From Cognatishimia sp. 1_MG-2023 (GTDB taxonomy: Bacteria; Pseudomonadota; Alphaproteobacteria; Rhodobacterales; Rhodobacteraceae), in contig NZ_JAUORX010000002.1 of NCBI RefSeq assembly GCF_030548175.1, forward strand, positions 248,001 through 312,000: 64,000 nucleotides of DNA. Direction: 5' to 3'. The position numbers and the translations under genes were made by a program. The notes beneath the pieces were generated by a model. The model ran no database searches and had not been told where the DNA came from. It was given only the letters and a program-made list of their open reading frames with translations. This document shows positions 56,880 through 64,000 of this stretch, one piece after another (within the stretch, counting starts at the first letter, position 1; the number at the start of each line of letters is the position of its first letter).

Positions 56880-57516
56880 AGAGCTGCTTAGCCTCTTCCA
56901 AAGTGTCAAACATGTGCAATTGCCCATTCAGCAAAACGGCGGCTGAACGTGCGAATTTTTCCAGCGTTTTGGGCTGGTGCGACACGATAATCATTGTGGT
57001 GGTGCGCAGTCGTTCGCGCAAGACTTCGCCCGCTTTGCGGTTGAATTCGACATCGGTTGAAGAGGGCATGCCCTCGTCCACGAGATAGATGTCAAAATCA
57101 AGCGCCAGCATTAGGGCGAATGTGAACCGGGCGCGCATGCCCGATGAATAGGTGCCAAGGGGCTGATCAAAGTATTCCTCGAGGCCACAGAGCCAGCGAC
57201 AGAAGGCTTCGACGTAATCAGGATCAAGGCCGTAAAGACGCGCAATGTAGCGGCTGTTTTCGACGGCGGTGTGTTTGTTCACGACCCCGCCCATGAAACC
57301 CAGCGGGAATGAGATGCGACAGGTGCGGCGAATTTCGCCTTCGTCGGGTTTTTCGAGGCCCGCCATCATGTTCACAAGGGTGGTTTTACCAGTGCCGTTT
57401 GGCGCGAGAATGCCAAGGGACGTGCCCAATTCCACGCGGAAAGAGACGCGATCAAGGATCACCTTGCGCTGCGTGCCCGTCCAGAAGGACTTGCTGACGT
57501 TTTCAAACTCGAGCAT
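56857..57516 (-). CDS. kpsT: Capsule polysaccharide ABC transporter ATP-binding protein, KpsT-like
   Basis: 219-residue ATPase that powers export of capsular polysaccharide. Walker A reads APNGTGKTT (38-46), with Ala in place of the first Gly; signature YSSGMRARF, Walker B DIYLVDEG, and switch His in IVSHQPKT. The start at 57516 has GGAG upstream. The partner permease KpsM is not in the window; upstream lies nhaA and its terminator. KpsM must be encoded elsewhere, or the pair is orphaned. Confidence 0.9.
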   Translation of the reverse strand: MLEFENVSKSFWTGTQRKVILDRVSFRVELGTSLGILAPNGTGKTTLVNMMAGLEKPDEGEIRRTCRISFPLGFMGGVVNKHTAVENSRYIARLYGLDPDYVEAFCRWLCGLEEYFDQPLGTYSSGMRARFTFALMLALDFDIYLVDEGMPSSTDVEFNRKAGEVLRERLRTTTMIIVSHQPKTLEKFARSAAVLLNGQLHMFDTLEEAKQLYDYQTKG

Positions 57517-57649
57517 TCATCTGCTCCGGCGCTGCTCTGGCCATATCTCTTTAGGCGAGATTTATTAATGTCCCCCTATGGGAACTTTGTCCGCACACTA
57601 TGACGGAAGTGCCTATCCACTGACAATATATGCGGCGTGAATTGGGCGA

Positions 57650-57683
57650 AAAAAAGGCAAAACCGGCGCCTGGGCACCGGTTT
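57650..57683 (-). terminator. Terminator after nhaA
   Basis: Stem AAACCGG/CCGGTTT (57660-57666 with 57677-57683), extended by a G-T pair and GCC, then UUUUGCCUUUUUUU on the minus-strand RNA. Lies 24 bp after the stop. Confidence 0.85.
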
Positions 57684-57706
57684 CGCGATTTTTATGAGAC
57701 AGTGAT

Positions 57707-58966
57707 TTACTCTGCAGGTTGCAGTTCTGTCTTTTGCACGCGGCAGAGTTTGCCGGCGATGATCGACACGATCGCAGCTGCGAAGCTGAAGAGCGCGCCC
57801 ATTTTCGCGGCGTCTTGGACTTCGCCTGCTGGGAAGGCCACGGTTGCTACGAAGAGCGATACGGTGAAACCAATCGCGGCAACAAAGCCGATGACCACCA
57901 GATCGATGATCCGCATGCCTTGTGGAATGCCCAATTTGAGCGGTACTGCCGCGAACCAACCGAAGAGCAGAATGCCCACTGGCTTACCGATCAAGAGACC
58001 AGCAAGGACAAGCCAAGTTGCATCACCCATCGAGCTGAATTCAACGCCCGCGTTGAGCAGGCCGAAGAAGAACAAGATGACTTCGACAGGGTGTTTCAGT
58101 GCGTGTTCGACAACGTTCAGCAAGTCGTGCAGGTGCTTTTCCGCGTCTGAGAAGAAGCCAAAGGCACGATCTGCGTGAGGCAGAGTTGGTACGATTGGCA
58201 ACAGGCCCAGAGCTGGGTGAAGACCAGAACGCATGAAGCCATACCAGCTGATGCAGGCGGCGATTGCGTAAGGCACAAAGTGCAGGTTCTTGCGGATCCA
58301 GGTGGAGTTTGGACGGTTTGGTTTGCCCGCGTCCATCTTACGAGGGAGCCAGTTGAACAGTACGAATACGCCAACTGCCGCGCCCAAAGAGGCCAAGAGC
58401 CATACTGGTGCCAGGTCGCCAGACGGGTAGAAGATCGCCAGAATGATCAGGCCAGCCGCGTCATCCGCGATGGCGAGTAGCAGCAAGAAACGCACAGCCG
58501 GGTGGCCAGCGCCAAAGACGATGCGGCCTACGAGGTAGGAGAACGCGATGTCTGTTGCTGTTGGGATGGCCCAGCCGTTTGCGACGGCGTTGTATGTGTC
58601 TGAGCCTAGGAAATAGGCAAGACCAAGGTAGACGCCGATAGGGCCAAACATACCGCCGGCTGTTGCAAACAAGGGTGTTGCTGCTTTTTTGCCGCGCAAA
58701 GAGCCGTCTTTGAGGACGACCGCTTCCCAAACTTCTTTGGCAGCGATTGCAAAGAACAATGCCATCAAGACATCGTTAACAAGGTAATGCAAAGTGAGCG
58801 TACGGTGCCCGTCATGCAGGTGCCCGATTGGTGCGTGGTCCCAGATCACGAATTCCACGAAATGGTGGTATGTGTCAGGATTGGTATTCGCCCAGATCAG
58901 GGCTGTTACAGCGCCAATGATCAACAAAAGCGAGTAGTTGGTCAGAAAATTCCAGACGCGATACAT
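57707..58966 (-). CDS. nhaA: Na+/H+ antiporter NhaA
   Basis: 419-residue antiporter with about 12 transmembrane helices that exports Na+ in exchange for two H+. The ion-binding pair is visible as AIADDAAGLIILAIFY (about residue 166-181; two adjacent Asp), with the family motif ATDIAFSYLVGR upstream of it. The start at 58966 has GGGGAGA upstream. Single-gene unit, consistent with a marine lifestyle. Confidence 0.95.
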   Translation of the reverse strand: MYRVWNFLTNYSLLLIIGAVTALIWANTNPDTYHHFVEFVIWDHAPIGHLHDGHRTLTLHYLVNDVLMALFFAIAAKEVWEAVVLKDGSLRGKKAATPLFATAGGMFGPIGVYLGLAYFLGSDTYNAVANGWAIPTATDIAFSYLVGRIVFGAGHPAVRFLLLLAIADDAAGLIILAIFYPSGDLAPVWLLASLGAAVGVFVLFNWLPRKMDAGKPNRPNSTWIRKNLHFVPYAIAACISWYGFMRSGLHPALGLLPIVPTLPHADRAFGFFSDAEKHLHDLLNVVEHALKHPVEVILFFFGLLNAGVEFSSMGDATWLVLAGLLIGKPVGILLFGWFAAVPLKLGIPQGMRIIDLVVIGFVAAIGFTVSLFVATVAFPAGEVQDAAKMGALFSFAAAIVSIIAGKLCRVQKTELQPAE

Positions 58967-59120
58967 TGTTTCTCCCCAAATTTTTGTTTCGCCTGAACTA
59001 TCTTAAATAGGGGACTTGGGCAACGGGAGCCATGCTGGATTACTCCGAATTGTCGCAGGTAATTGCTTAGTGGTGTGTGCAATTTCGCATGGGGCTGCGG
59101 GTTACTACGTAGAAAAGCGA

Positions 59121-59143
59121 AACGCCGCTGAAGCAGCGGCGTT
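59121..59143 (-). terminator. Terminator after the DUF318 permease gene
   Basis: 10-bp perfect stem AACGCCGCTG/CAGCGGCGTT with a 3-nt loop; the minus-strand RNA continues UUUCGCUUUUC. 14 bp beyond the stop. Confidence 0.85.
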
Positions 59144-59156
59144 ACAGGGGCGTGTT

Positions 59157-60185
59157 TCAGGCAATGAATTGCCAAGCGATTCCCGCGGCAAAACTGCCGA
59201 TAAAGGCGAAACCGAGGTAGGCCATAAAGATGCGCGGTTTGACCAAGGCCCAGACCGCGATTGCTGCGGGGATACAGCTGACCCCACCCGCGAGCATGAA
59301 ACTCATCGCAGCGCCGTTGGCCATGCCTTGTTGCAACAGCGCATCGACCAAGGGCACAGCGGCATATCCGTTAAGGTAAGCCGGAGCGCCCACAAGTGCG
59401 CCAAGCAGGATAGGCTGCACACCCTCGCCCCCTAAGAATGTCGCGACCCATTCAGCCGGTACGTAGTGAATCATCAACGCCTCAAGGACATAGGCCAACG
59501 CGAGCCATTTCAGCAGGAACAGCGCGTTCTCGAGTGTGGTCTCTTTGAACACCTTGCGGCGTGTGCTGTCTGTCCAGAAGGACCAGACGGGTTGTGCAGA
59601 GAAGGGTGCTTGGGTGCCGCAGCATCCGCCGACTTGTGGTTTTTCACGCAAAGGATCGGTAAATACAGCGGTTTTGGCGAAGGTCATAGTGGCAAAGCCG
59701 CCGAACAGGCCAAGGCTGACAGCAGCCACAGTTTTGGCGATGGCAAAGTCAAAGCCCAATTGGCCCGCAGTGATCGAGAACATCGCCGGGTCCATCAAAG
59801 GTGAGGCAAGCCAGAAGGCCATGACGGCAGATAGTGGTGTTCCGGCGGCGAGCAGGGCCGCGATAAAGGGAATGACTTCGCAAGAGCAGAAGGGGGCGAG
59901 GCCACCCAACATGGCTGCAAAGACAATCATTCGGGTTTCTCGACCGACAAAGGCCTTGGCGACAACGTTTTCGGCACCGGTCGCCTTGAGGTAGCCAATG
60001 GCGAGAACGGCGAATGTGATGAACGGTGCGGTTTCTGCCAAAGCGCCAAAAGAGAACGTGAGCGTTGGCCAAAATTGGGCGCGATCAAATATGGCGATGG
60101 CGGCAATTATTAGGATGAGCGCAAGCCAAGCGTTATCGATGCGTTTTAGAAACGGCTTGCTGTGGGTGTGGGTCGTGTCAGCCAT
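59157..60185 (-). CDS. DUF318 (UPF0718) family permease, ArsP-like
   Basis: 342-residue membrane protein with about eight to ten helices. The signature GLAPFCSCEVIPFIAALL (about 93-110) and a central loop with GGCCG are typical of the family, which includes the organoarsenical exporter ArsP. A His-rich start (THTHSKP) is seen. Translation is coupled to the ArsR-type regulator by an 8-bp overlap, and the regulator precedes it. Substrate unknown: arsenical, metal or thiol compounds are candidates. Confidence 0.82.
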   Translation of the reverse strand: MADTTHTHSKPFLKRIDNAWLALILIIAAIAIFDRAQFWPTLTFSFGALAETAPFITFAVLAIGYLKATGAENVVAKAFVGRETRMIVFAAMLGGLAPFCSCEVIPFIAALLAAGTPLSAVMAFWLASPLMDPAMFSITAGQLGFDFAIAKTVAAVSLGLFGGFATMTFAKTAVFTDPLREKPQVGGCCGTQAPFSAQPVWSFWTDSTRRKVFKETTLENALFLLKWLALAYVLEALMIHYVPAEWVATFLGGEGVQPILLGALVGAPAYLNGYAAVPLVDALLQQGMANGAAMSFMLAGGVSCIPAAIAVWALVKPRIFMAYLGFAFIGSFAAGIAWQFIA

Positions 60186-60516
60186 GATCGTGCTCTTGGT
60201 TGGGGGCATCGGCGCAGCATTCTTGCAGTAGGAATTCAGAGAGCGCGCGGACTTCGTCAAAGGCGACGGCGGCGCAGATGATGCTGCGGCCTTGTTTCTC
60301 TTGGGTCACAAGGCCAGCTTGGGCGAGGATTTTCATGTGGTGCGTCAGGGTGGAGCCGGTGACGTCTGACCGTTTGCCAAGCTCGCCAATTGTCAGCCCA
60401 GCGTTGCCTGCACGTACAAGGGTGCGCAGAACGGCGAGGCGTTGTTCTGAGCCTAGGGCAGCGAAAGTGGAAGCGGCAACTTCGAGGCTGAGGTCATGTG
60501 GGTGTGTATGTTTCAT
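60178..60516 (-). CDS. ArsR-family transcriptional regulator
   Basis: 112-residue winged-helix protein. The DNA-reading region is TIGELGKRSDVTGSTLTHHM (about 45-64). No classical ELCVCDL metal site is present on the recognition helix; instead a C-terminal ECCADAPNQEHDHG carries two adjacent Cys and two His that may sense a thiophilic or metal ligand. The start at 60516 is chosen by family length. AT-rich palindromes overlap its promoter, which suggests autoregulation and control of the coupled permease. Confidence 0.87.
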   Translation of the reverse strand: MKHTHPHDLSLEVAASTFAALGSEQRLAVLRTLVRAGNAGLTIGELGKRSDVTGSTLTHHMKILAQAGLVTQEKQGRSIICAAVAFDEVRALSEFLLQECCADAPNQEHDHG

Positions 60517-60566
60517 ATTTCTAGAATTATCGAAATGAATGAGTCGCGCAAGTATTATTTCGAAAT
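60517..60566. promoter_or_regulatory. Candidate ArsR operators
   Basis: ATTTC-N10-GAAAT at 60517-60536 and a perfect palindrome ATTTCGAAAT at 60557-60566, directly upstream of the ArsR start. Both share the ATTTC/GAAAT arms, as expected for an autoregulated ArsR operator. Confidence 0.5.
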
Positions 60567-60635
60567 TTCTCGAAGTATAGAATTGTTGGAACAACCAGCG
60601 CTTGTTCTTTGCCGGAGGATTGGTGAAGTTACGGG

Positions 60636-61214
60636 ATGACTTTGCATAATGACATTTCATCCTGTCGCCTGTGCGCGGATCGGTTTGCAGCTACGCATAC
60701 CGGGCATCAGCCGAGGCCAGTGGTTTGGTTTCAGCCGAACGCACGGATTCTGATTGCAGGGCAGGCGCCGGGGGTGCGGGTGCATGAGAGTGGGCGGCCT
60801 TTTACGGACCCGTCGGGCGACCGGTTGCGGGACTGGATGGGCGTTGGGGATGATGTGTTTTATGACCAATCGCAGGTCGCCATTTTGCCAATGGCGTTTT
60901 GCTTTCCGGGGTATAACGCCAAGGGGGCTGACCTGCCGCCGCCGCCGATTTGCGCGCGGACGTGGCGGGCGCAGGCTGTTGAAGCGTTGGGCGAGGTTCG
61001 ATTGACGCTGTTGGTGGGCGGTTATGCGCAGAAGTGGCATTTGAAATCCGGCCCAGTGACGGAGACCGTGCAGAATTGGCGTGATCATGCGCCGCGTGTG
61101 TTTCCCTTGCCTCATCCGTCGTGGCGCAATACTGGGTGGATCAAGAAAAACCCTTGGTTTGAAGATGATTTGCTGCCCGCCTTGCGGACAGCCGTTGCGG
61201 AGGCGCTGACATGA
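60636..61214 (+). CDS. Uracil-DNA glycosylase family protein
   Basis: 192 residues. Motif I reads GQAPGVRVHESGRPF (42-56) and motif II LPHPSWRN near 157, as in the UDG superfamily. Four Cys (10, 13, 89 and 106; C-x2-C and C-x16-C) fit the 4Fe-4S site of family 4/5 enzymes. No in-frame start lies upstream because a stop precedes the ATG; the ribosome site is weak. It shares an ATGA overlap with sseB. The exact base substrate is not certain. Confidence 0.8.
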   Translation: MTLHNDISSCRLCADRFAATHTGHQPRPVVWFQPNARILIAGQAPGVRVHESGRPFTDPSGDRLRDWMGVGDDVFYDQSQVAILPMAFCFPGYNAKGADLPPPPICARTWRAQAVEALGEVRLTLLVGGYAQKWHLKSGPVTETVQNWRDHAPRVFPLPHPSWRNTGWIKKNPWFEDDLLPALRTAVAEALT

Positions 61215-61999
61215 CAGAGACCCCATTGGACTTGGCCCACGCGGCTATGGAAGCGGCCCCTGCGGATGACGCGGCGCGATTGCGGTTTTATGAGCGGTTG
61301 GCGGATGCGGAACTGTTTCTGTTGCTGGAGAAGGACGCAGAAGGGGAAAAGATCTCGCCCGAGGTGTTTGAGGTGCAGGATCAGTCGTTTGTGTTGGTTT
61401 TTGACACGGACGAGCGGTTGGCGAAATTCGTTGGAAAACCAGCGCCTTATGTGGCGTTGTCGGGCCGTGTGATTGCGCAGATGTTGGCTCCATCCGGGAT
61501 TGGGCTGGGGGTGAACCTAGAGGTGGCACCTTCGTCGATATTGATCCCGAGTGATGCGGTGAGCTGGTTGGTTGAGACCTTGGACAACGGGCCAGATGAA
61601 GTTGAGGCGCGGGTGGAAGAGTTTTCGGCACCTATTGGATTGCCTGAGACCTTGCTGACGTCGCTTGATGCGAAGCTGTCGACGGCGATTGGCTTGGCGC
61701 GTTGGGCCTATTTGGTGGGAACAACTTATGAAAGCGGTGCGCGGTCGCATATGTTGGGTTTTGTGGATGCCGTTCCAGACGCGCAGGGGGCTTTGGCCAA
61801 GGCGGTGTCTGAGGCTTTGACCTTTAGTGGTATTGATGCGGGTGCGTTGGATGTTGGGTTCTTTGACAGCTCTGATCCGGTGGCGGCGCAATTGGCGAAG
61901 GTTGGGTTGCGGTTTGACTTGCCGGAACCTGAGGGGCGGGCGGAATATGTGCCGGTTGCGCCGGGCAGTGATCCCGCGAAACCGCCGAAATTGCGGTGA
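61211..61999 (+). CDS. SseB family protein
   Basis: 262-residue soluble protein with the SseB N-terminal domain (RLADAELFLLLEKD, about 29-42, and VLVFDTDERLAKFVG) followed by the C-terminal SseB domain. In enterobacteria SseB relates to serine sensitivity or rhodanese-linked functions, but no catalytic Cys is found here. Start overlaps the UDG stop by 4 bp. A GC hairpin and a copy of the 3'-end repeat follow. Confidence 0.8.
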   Translation: MTETPLDLAHAAMEAAPADDAARLRFYERLADAELFLLLEKDAEGEKISPEVFEVQDQSFVLVFDTDERLAKFVGKPAPYVALSGRVIAQMLAPSGIGLGVNLEVAPSSILIPSDAVSWLVETLDNGPDEVEARVEEFSAPIGLPETLLTSLDAKLSTAIGLARWAYLVGTTYESGARSHMLGFVDAVPDAQGALAKAVSEALTFSGIDAGALDVGFFDSSDPVAAQLAKVGLRFDLPEPEGRAEYVPVAPGSDPAKPPKLR

Positions 62000-62030
62000 G
62001 CGTGGCGGTGGCTTTTCTGTGAAAAGCCAT

Positions 62031-62064
62031 GCCTGCGGCGCAGGTATTTAGATCAAGAAAAAGC
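62031..62064 (+). repeat. Rhodobacteraceae 3'-end repeat, copy 4 (after sseB)
   Basis: Hairpin CCTGC-GGC-GCAGG (62032-62044), then the tail GGTATTTAGATCAAGAAAAA. Preceded at 62010-62028 by a second 8-bp hairpin, GGCTTTTC/GAAAAGCC. The pair likely ends the UDG-sseB unit. Confidence 0.75.
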
Positions 62065-62069
62065 AGAGG

Positions 62070-62999
62070 TTAGTAACCTGCTGATCTGTCGACGAGATGG
62101 TGCAGCGGTTGATTGGATTCTGCGCGGTGAATGTTTTCGGCAATCACCTGGGCTGCAGTGCTGGCGCGGGTATCGGCGGCGATGTGGGGCGTGACGGTGA
62201 CATTGGGATGCGTCCAATAAGGGTTGTCTGCGGGCAGGGGTTCTTGGCGGAATACGTCAAGAGTGGCGTGGGCGATGTGGCCTGTGTTGAGCGCGTTGAG
62301 CAGGGCTGTGTCATCAATCAGCGTGCCACGACCCGGATTGATGATGCGTGCGCCTTTGGGGAGTTGCGCGAGGGTTTCGGCGTTCATCGTGCTTTCGGTG
62401 GCGGGCGTGTTGGGCAGCAATGTGATCAGAATTTCGGCGGAGTTGAGCGCTTGGGTGAGGCCATCTGGGCCGTGTTCACAAGTGATGACGGGGATGGATT
62501 TCGGGCGGCGAGACCAGCCAGTGACGTTGAAACCGAGCGAGGCAAGTGTGGCTGCGCAGGCTTGGCCGAGTTGGCCGAGGCCGAGCACGGTGACAGGACG
62601 TTCAGAGGCGAGGGGTGGAACGTTTTGCACCCAGCTGCCGTCTTGGGCGGCTAAGTTGGCGTCGATCCCGAGGTGATAGCGTAGCGTGTGGCCGGTGACC
62701 CATTCGACCATGCCTTGGGTGAGGCCCGGATCCACCATGCGGCACAGAGGCTGCGTTAGGGTTTTGTTGCTGACGATTTTCTCGACACCTGCCCAGAGGC
62801 TAAGGACGGCTTTGCAGCGTTTGTATGGGGTGAAATCCTGCAAGGCGCTGCTGGGCGCGTAGATGATGTAATCGGTCGTTTCGGGGGAGTGATCGCGGCT
62901 GAGGTCACAATCGAGACCTGCTTTGGTGAAGGCTTTGCGCAGGGCGGGGCTGTATTCATCCCAATTGGTGTCTTTGGCAGAGAATAGGACGTTGATCAT
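62070..62999 (-). CDS. ghrA: Glyoxylate/hydroxypyruvate reductase A-like 2-hydroxyacid dehydrogenase
   Basis: 309-residue D-2-hydroxyacid dehydrogenase. NAD(P) loop TVLGLGQLGQACAATLASLG (about 136-155), NPGRG with the catalytic Arg region, and TPHIAADT with the catalytic His. Length and N-terminus match GhrA, which reduces glyoxylate and hydroxypyruvate. Could consume glyoxylate generated by the ethylmalonyl-CoA pathway, but there is no operon link. Start overlaps the VOC stop by 4 bp. Confidence 0.87.
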   Translation of the reverse strand: MINVLFSAKDTNWDEYSPALRKAFTKAGLDCDLSRDHSPETTDYIIYAPSSALQDFTPYKRCKAVLSLWAGVEKIVSNKTLTQPLCRMVDPGLTQGMVEWVTGHTLRYHLGIDANLAAQDGSWVQNVPPLASERPVTVLGLGQLGQACAATLASLGFNVTGWSRRPKSIPVITCEHGPDGLTQALNSAEILITLLPNTPATESTMNAETLAQLPKGARIINPGRGTLIDDTALLNALNTGHIAHATLDVFRQEPLPADNPYWTHPNVTVTPHIAADTRASTAAQVIAENIHRAESNQPLHHLVDRSAGY

Positions 63000-63406
63000 G
63001 TGTCAAATACCGTGGTCATGTCGGCAAAGCCTTTGATTTCAATAGGGTTCCCGGCCGGATCGCGGAAGAACATGGTGGCTTGTTCGCCCGGTTGACCGGC
63101 GAAGCGAATTTGTGGGTCTAGTTCGAAATGGACGTTGTGTTGGGCAAGACGGTCGGCAAGGGTTTGCCATTCTGCCATGGGAAGGATCACGCCAAGGTGG
63201 GGCATGGGCACCATGTGTTTGCCGACTTTGCCTGTGTTTTCCGCGAGGAATGGCGTGCCGAGGTGTAAGGAAATTTGGTGGCCGAAGAAGTTGTAATCGA
63301 CCCATGTGTCGGTGCTGCGGCCCTCGGGACAGCCGAGGGTGTCGCGGTAAAAGGCGCGGGCTTTGGTTAGGTCGTCAACGTGGTAGGCGAGGTGAAAGAT
63401 GCTCAT
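62996..63406 (-). CDS. VOC (glyoxalase/dioxygenase-like) family protein
   Basis: 136 residues with the two paired beta-alpha-beta-beta-beta units of the vicinal-oxygen-chelate fold. Possible metal ligands are His5 (FHLAYHVDDL), a central HQISLHLG, and the C-terminal Glu in NPIEIKGF. It is co-transcribed with the ghrA-like gene (ATGA overlap), so a substrate in 2-hydroxyacid or aldehyde metabolism is possible. Specific reaction unknown. Confidence 0.85.
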   Translation of the reverse strand: MSIFHLAYHVDDLTKARAFYRDTLGCPEGRSTDTWVDYNFFGHQISLHLGTPFLAENTGKVGKHMVPMPHLGVILPMAEWQTLADRLAQHNVHFELDPQIRFAGQPGEQATMFFRDPAGNPIEIKGFADMTTVFDT

Positions 63407-63428
63407 ATACGTGTTCAGACCTTTTTGA

Positions 63429-64000
63429 TTATCTTGGTCGATGGACGTGGGCGCTTTGGATCATGCCGAAGGCGACCAAGATCACCAGCATGGCAGAGCC
63501 GCCGTAGCTGACCAACGGTAATGGGACACCCACGACGGGGGCCATGCCCATGACCATCGACATGTTCACCGCGAAGAATAGGAAGAACGTGCCTGCGATG
63601 CCCATGGTCATTAGCGCGGAGAAGCGGTCTTTGTTTGAAATGGCGGAAAAGACGCAGAAGAAGATAATGAGCGCGTAGAGCGAGAGCAGGGAAAACGCCC
63701 CGACGAACCCGAATTCTTCTGCCAATGTGGTGAAGATAAAGTCGGTGTGTTTTTCGGGCAGGAAGTTCAGGCGGCTTTGGGTGCCTTGCATATAGCCTCG
63801 GCCTGTCCAACCGCCGGAGCCCAGTGCGATTTTGGATTGGGTGATGTGGTAGCCCGCGCCCAAAGGATCGCTGGCCGGATCAAGAAAGGTGTCGATGCGG
63901 CGGTATTGGTAGTCTTTCAATAGTTGCCACGTGGTGCCGCGTGATTGGAAGACGGCGGTGACAAGGCCCACGCCCATGGCGATGACGCCTGCGAAATAGC
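63429..64000 (-). CDS. rodA: Rod shape-determining protein RodA (5' part missing)
   Basis: C-terminal 190 residues of a SEDS peptidoglycan polymerase. Visible are the periplasmic loop with YRRIDTFLDPASDPLGAGYH (first residues about 30 into the visible part), the motif FTTLAEEFGFVGAF and the terminal GVPLPLVSYGGSAML, typical of RodA/FtsW. FtsW is less likely because of the ITQSKIALGSGGWTGRG variant and the loop length. The gene continues beyond the right edge; the visible reading is open to position 64000. Confidence 0.93.
   Translation of the reverse strand, partial: YFAGVIAMGVGLVTAVFQSRGTTWQLLKDYQYRRIDTFLDPASDPLGAGYHITQSKIALGSGGWTGRGYMQGTQSRLNFLPEKHTDFIFTTLAEEFGFVGAFSLLSLYALIIFFCVFSAISNKDRFSALMTMGIAGTFFLFFAVNMSMVMGMAPVVGVPLPLVSYGGSAMLVILVAFGMIQSAHVHRPR

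Noticed and set aside
56857-57706. Possible kpsM permease gene near kpsT
   Set aside because: The 190 bp upstream of kpsT are too short and contain only the nhaA terminator; no membrane-protein frame exists there.

Overview
The window reads as chromosomal DNA of a marine Rhodobacteraceae (Roseobacter-group) alphaproteobacterium. The evidence is the gene order around the TCA cycle (sucCDAB, mdh, sdhCDAB), a complete set of ethylmalonyl-CoA pathway markers (malyl-CoA thioesterase/lyase, mesaconyl-CoA hydratase, ethylmalonyl-CoA mutase, crotonyl-CoA carboxylase/reductase), an RpoH2-type sigma factor, TIGR02186 next to TauE/SafE, and the short 3'-end repeat typical of this family. No tRNA, rRNA, CRISPR, IS element or prophage was seen. 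Both ends are cut: sucB lacks its last codons at the left edge and rodA lacks its 5' part at the right edge.

Layout. 1-9 kb: TCA-cycle genes sucB, sucA, sucD, sucC and mdh on the minus strand, with a divergent glycosyltransferase between sucC and mdh. 9-10.1 kb: a TauE-like permease and a small secreted protein. 10.4-13.9 kb: malyl-CoA thioesterase/lyase, NnrU-like protein, DUF1737, mesaconyl-CoA hydratase and a secreted DUF4344 metallopeptidase. 14-18.9 kb: sdhC, sdhD, sdhA, two unrelated genes, sdhB. 19-24.2 kb: small zinc-ribbon membrane protein, deoD, acylphosphatase, ecm and the divergent ccr. 24.4-28.6 kb: 61-residue conserved protein, RecD-like helicase, SDR, TIGR02186 and TauE. 28.7-33.3 kb: a BMP-type nucleoside ABC transporter. 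33.5-37.6 kb: rimI, tsaB, nfuA, usp, trpS and a rhomboid-like protein. 37.7-45.5 kb: murJ, glnD and an LpoA-like lipoprotein, divergent from rsmI, yraN and gshB. 45.5-49.1 kb: comM, GST with a C-terminal Cys motif, phosphatase, cobU. 49.2-55 kb: rpoH2, coaBC, dut, a membrane-anchored MoeB and an M3 peptidase. 55-57.5 kb: capsule export pair KpsE/KpsT. 57.7-64 kb: nhaA, ArsR plus DUF318 permease, UDG, SseB, ghrA, VOC protein, rodA.

How it fits together: acetyl-CoA assimilation by the ethylmalonyl-CoA pathway feeds glyoxylate and succinyl-CoA into the neighbouring TCA genes. Shared DNA motifs support this. A pair of TGTGATCACA palindromes exactly 21 bp apart lies upstream of both sdhC and sucC and occurs nowhere else that I found. 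A TTTTGCAAAA palindrome lies upstream of the malyl-CoA thioesterase/lyase gene and again between ecm and ccr. These look like operators of two metabolic regulators whose genes are not in the window. Other points of interest are two families of dispersed intergenic repeats, a rhomboid lacking its catalytic residues, a MoeB with an N-terminal membrane anchor, a GST with a TRASH-like tail, an RpoE-type promoter in front of rpoH2, and a hairpin over the comM ribosome binding site.
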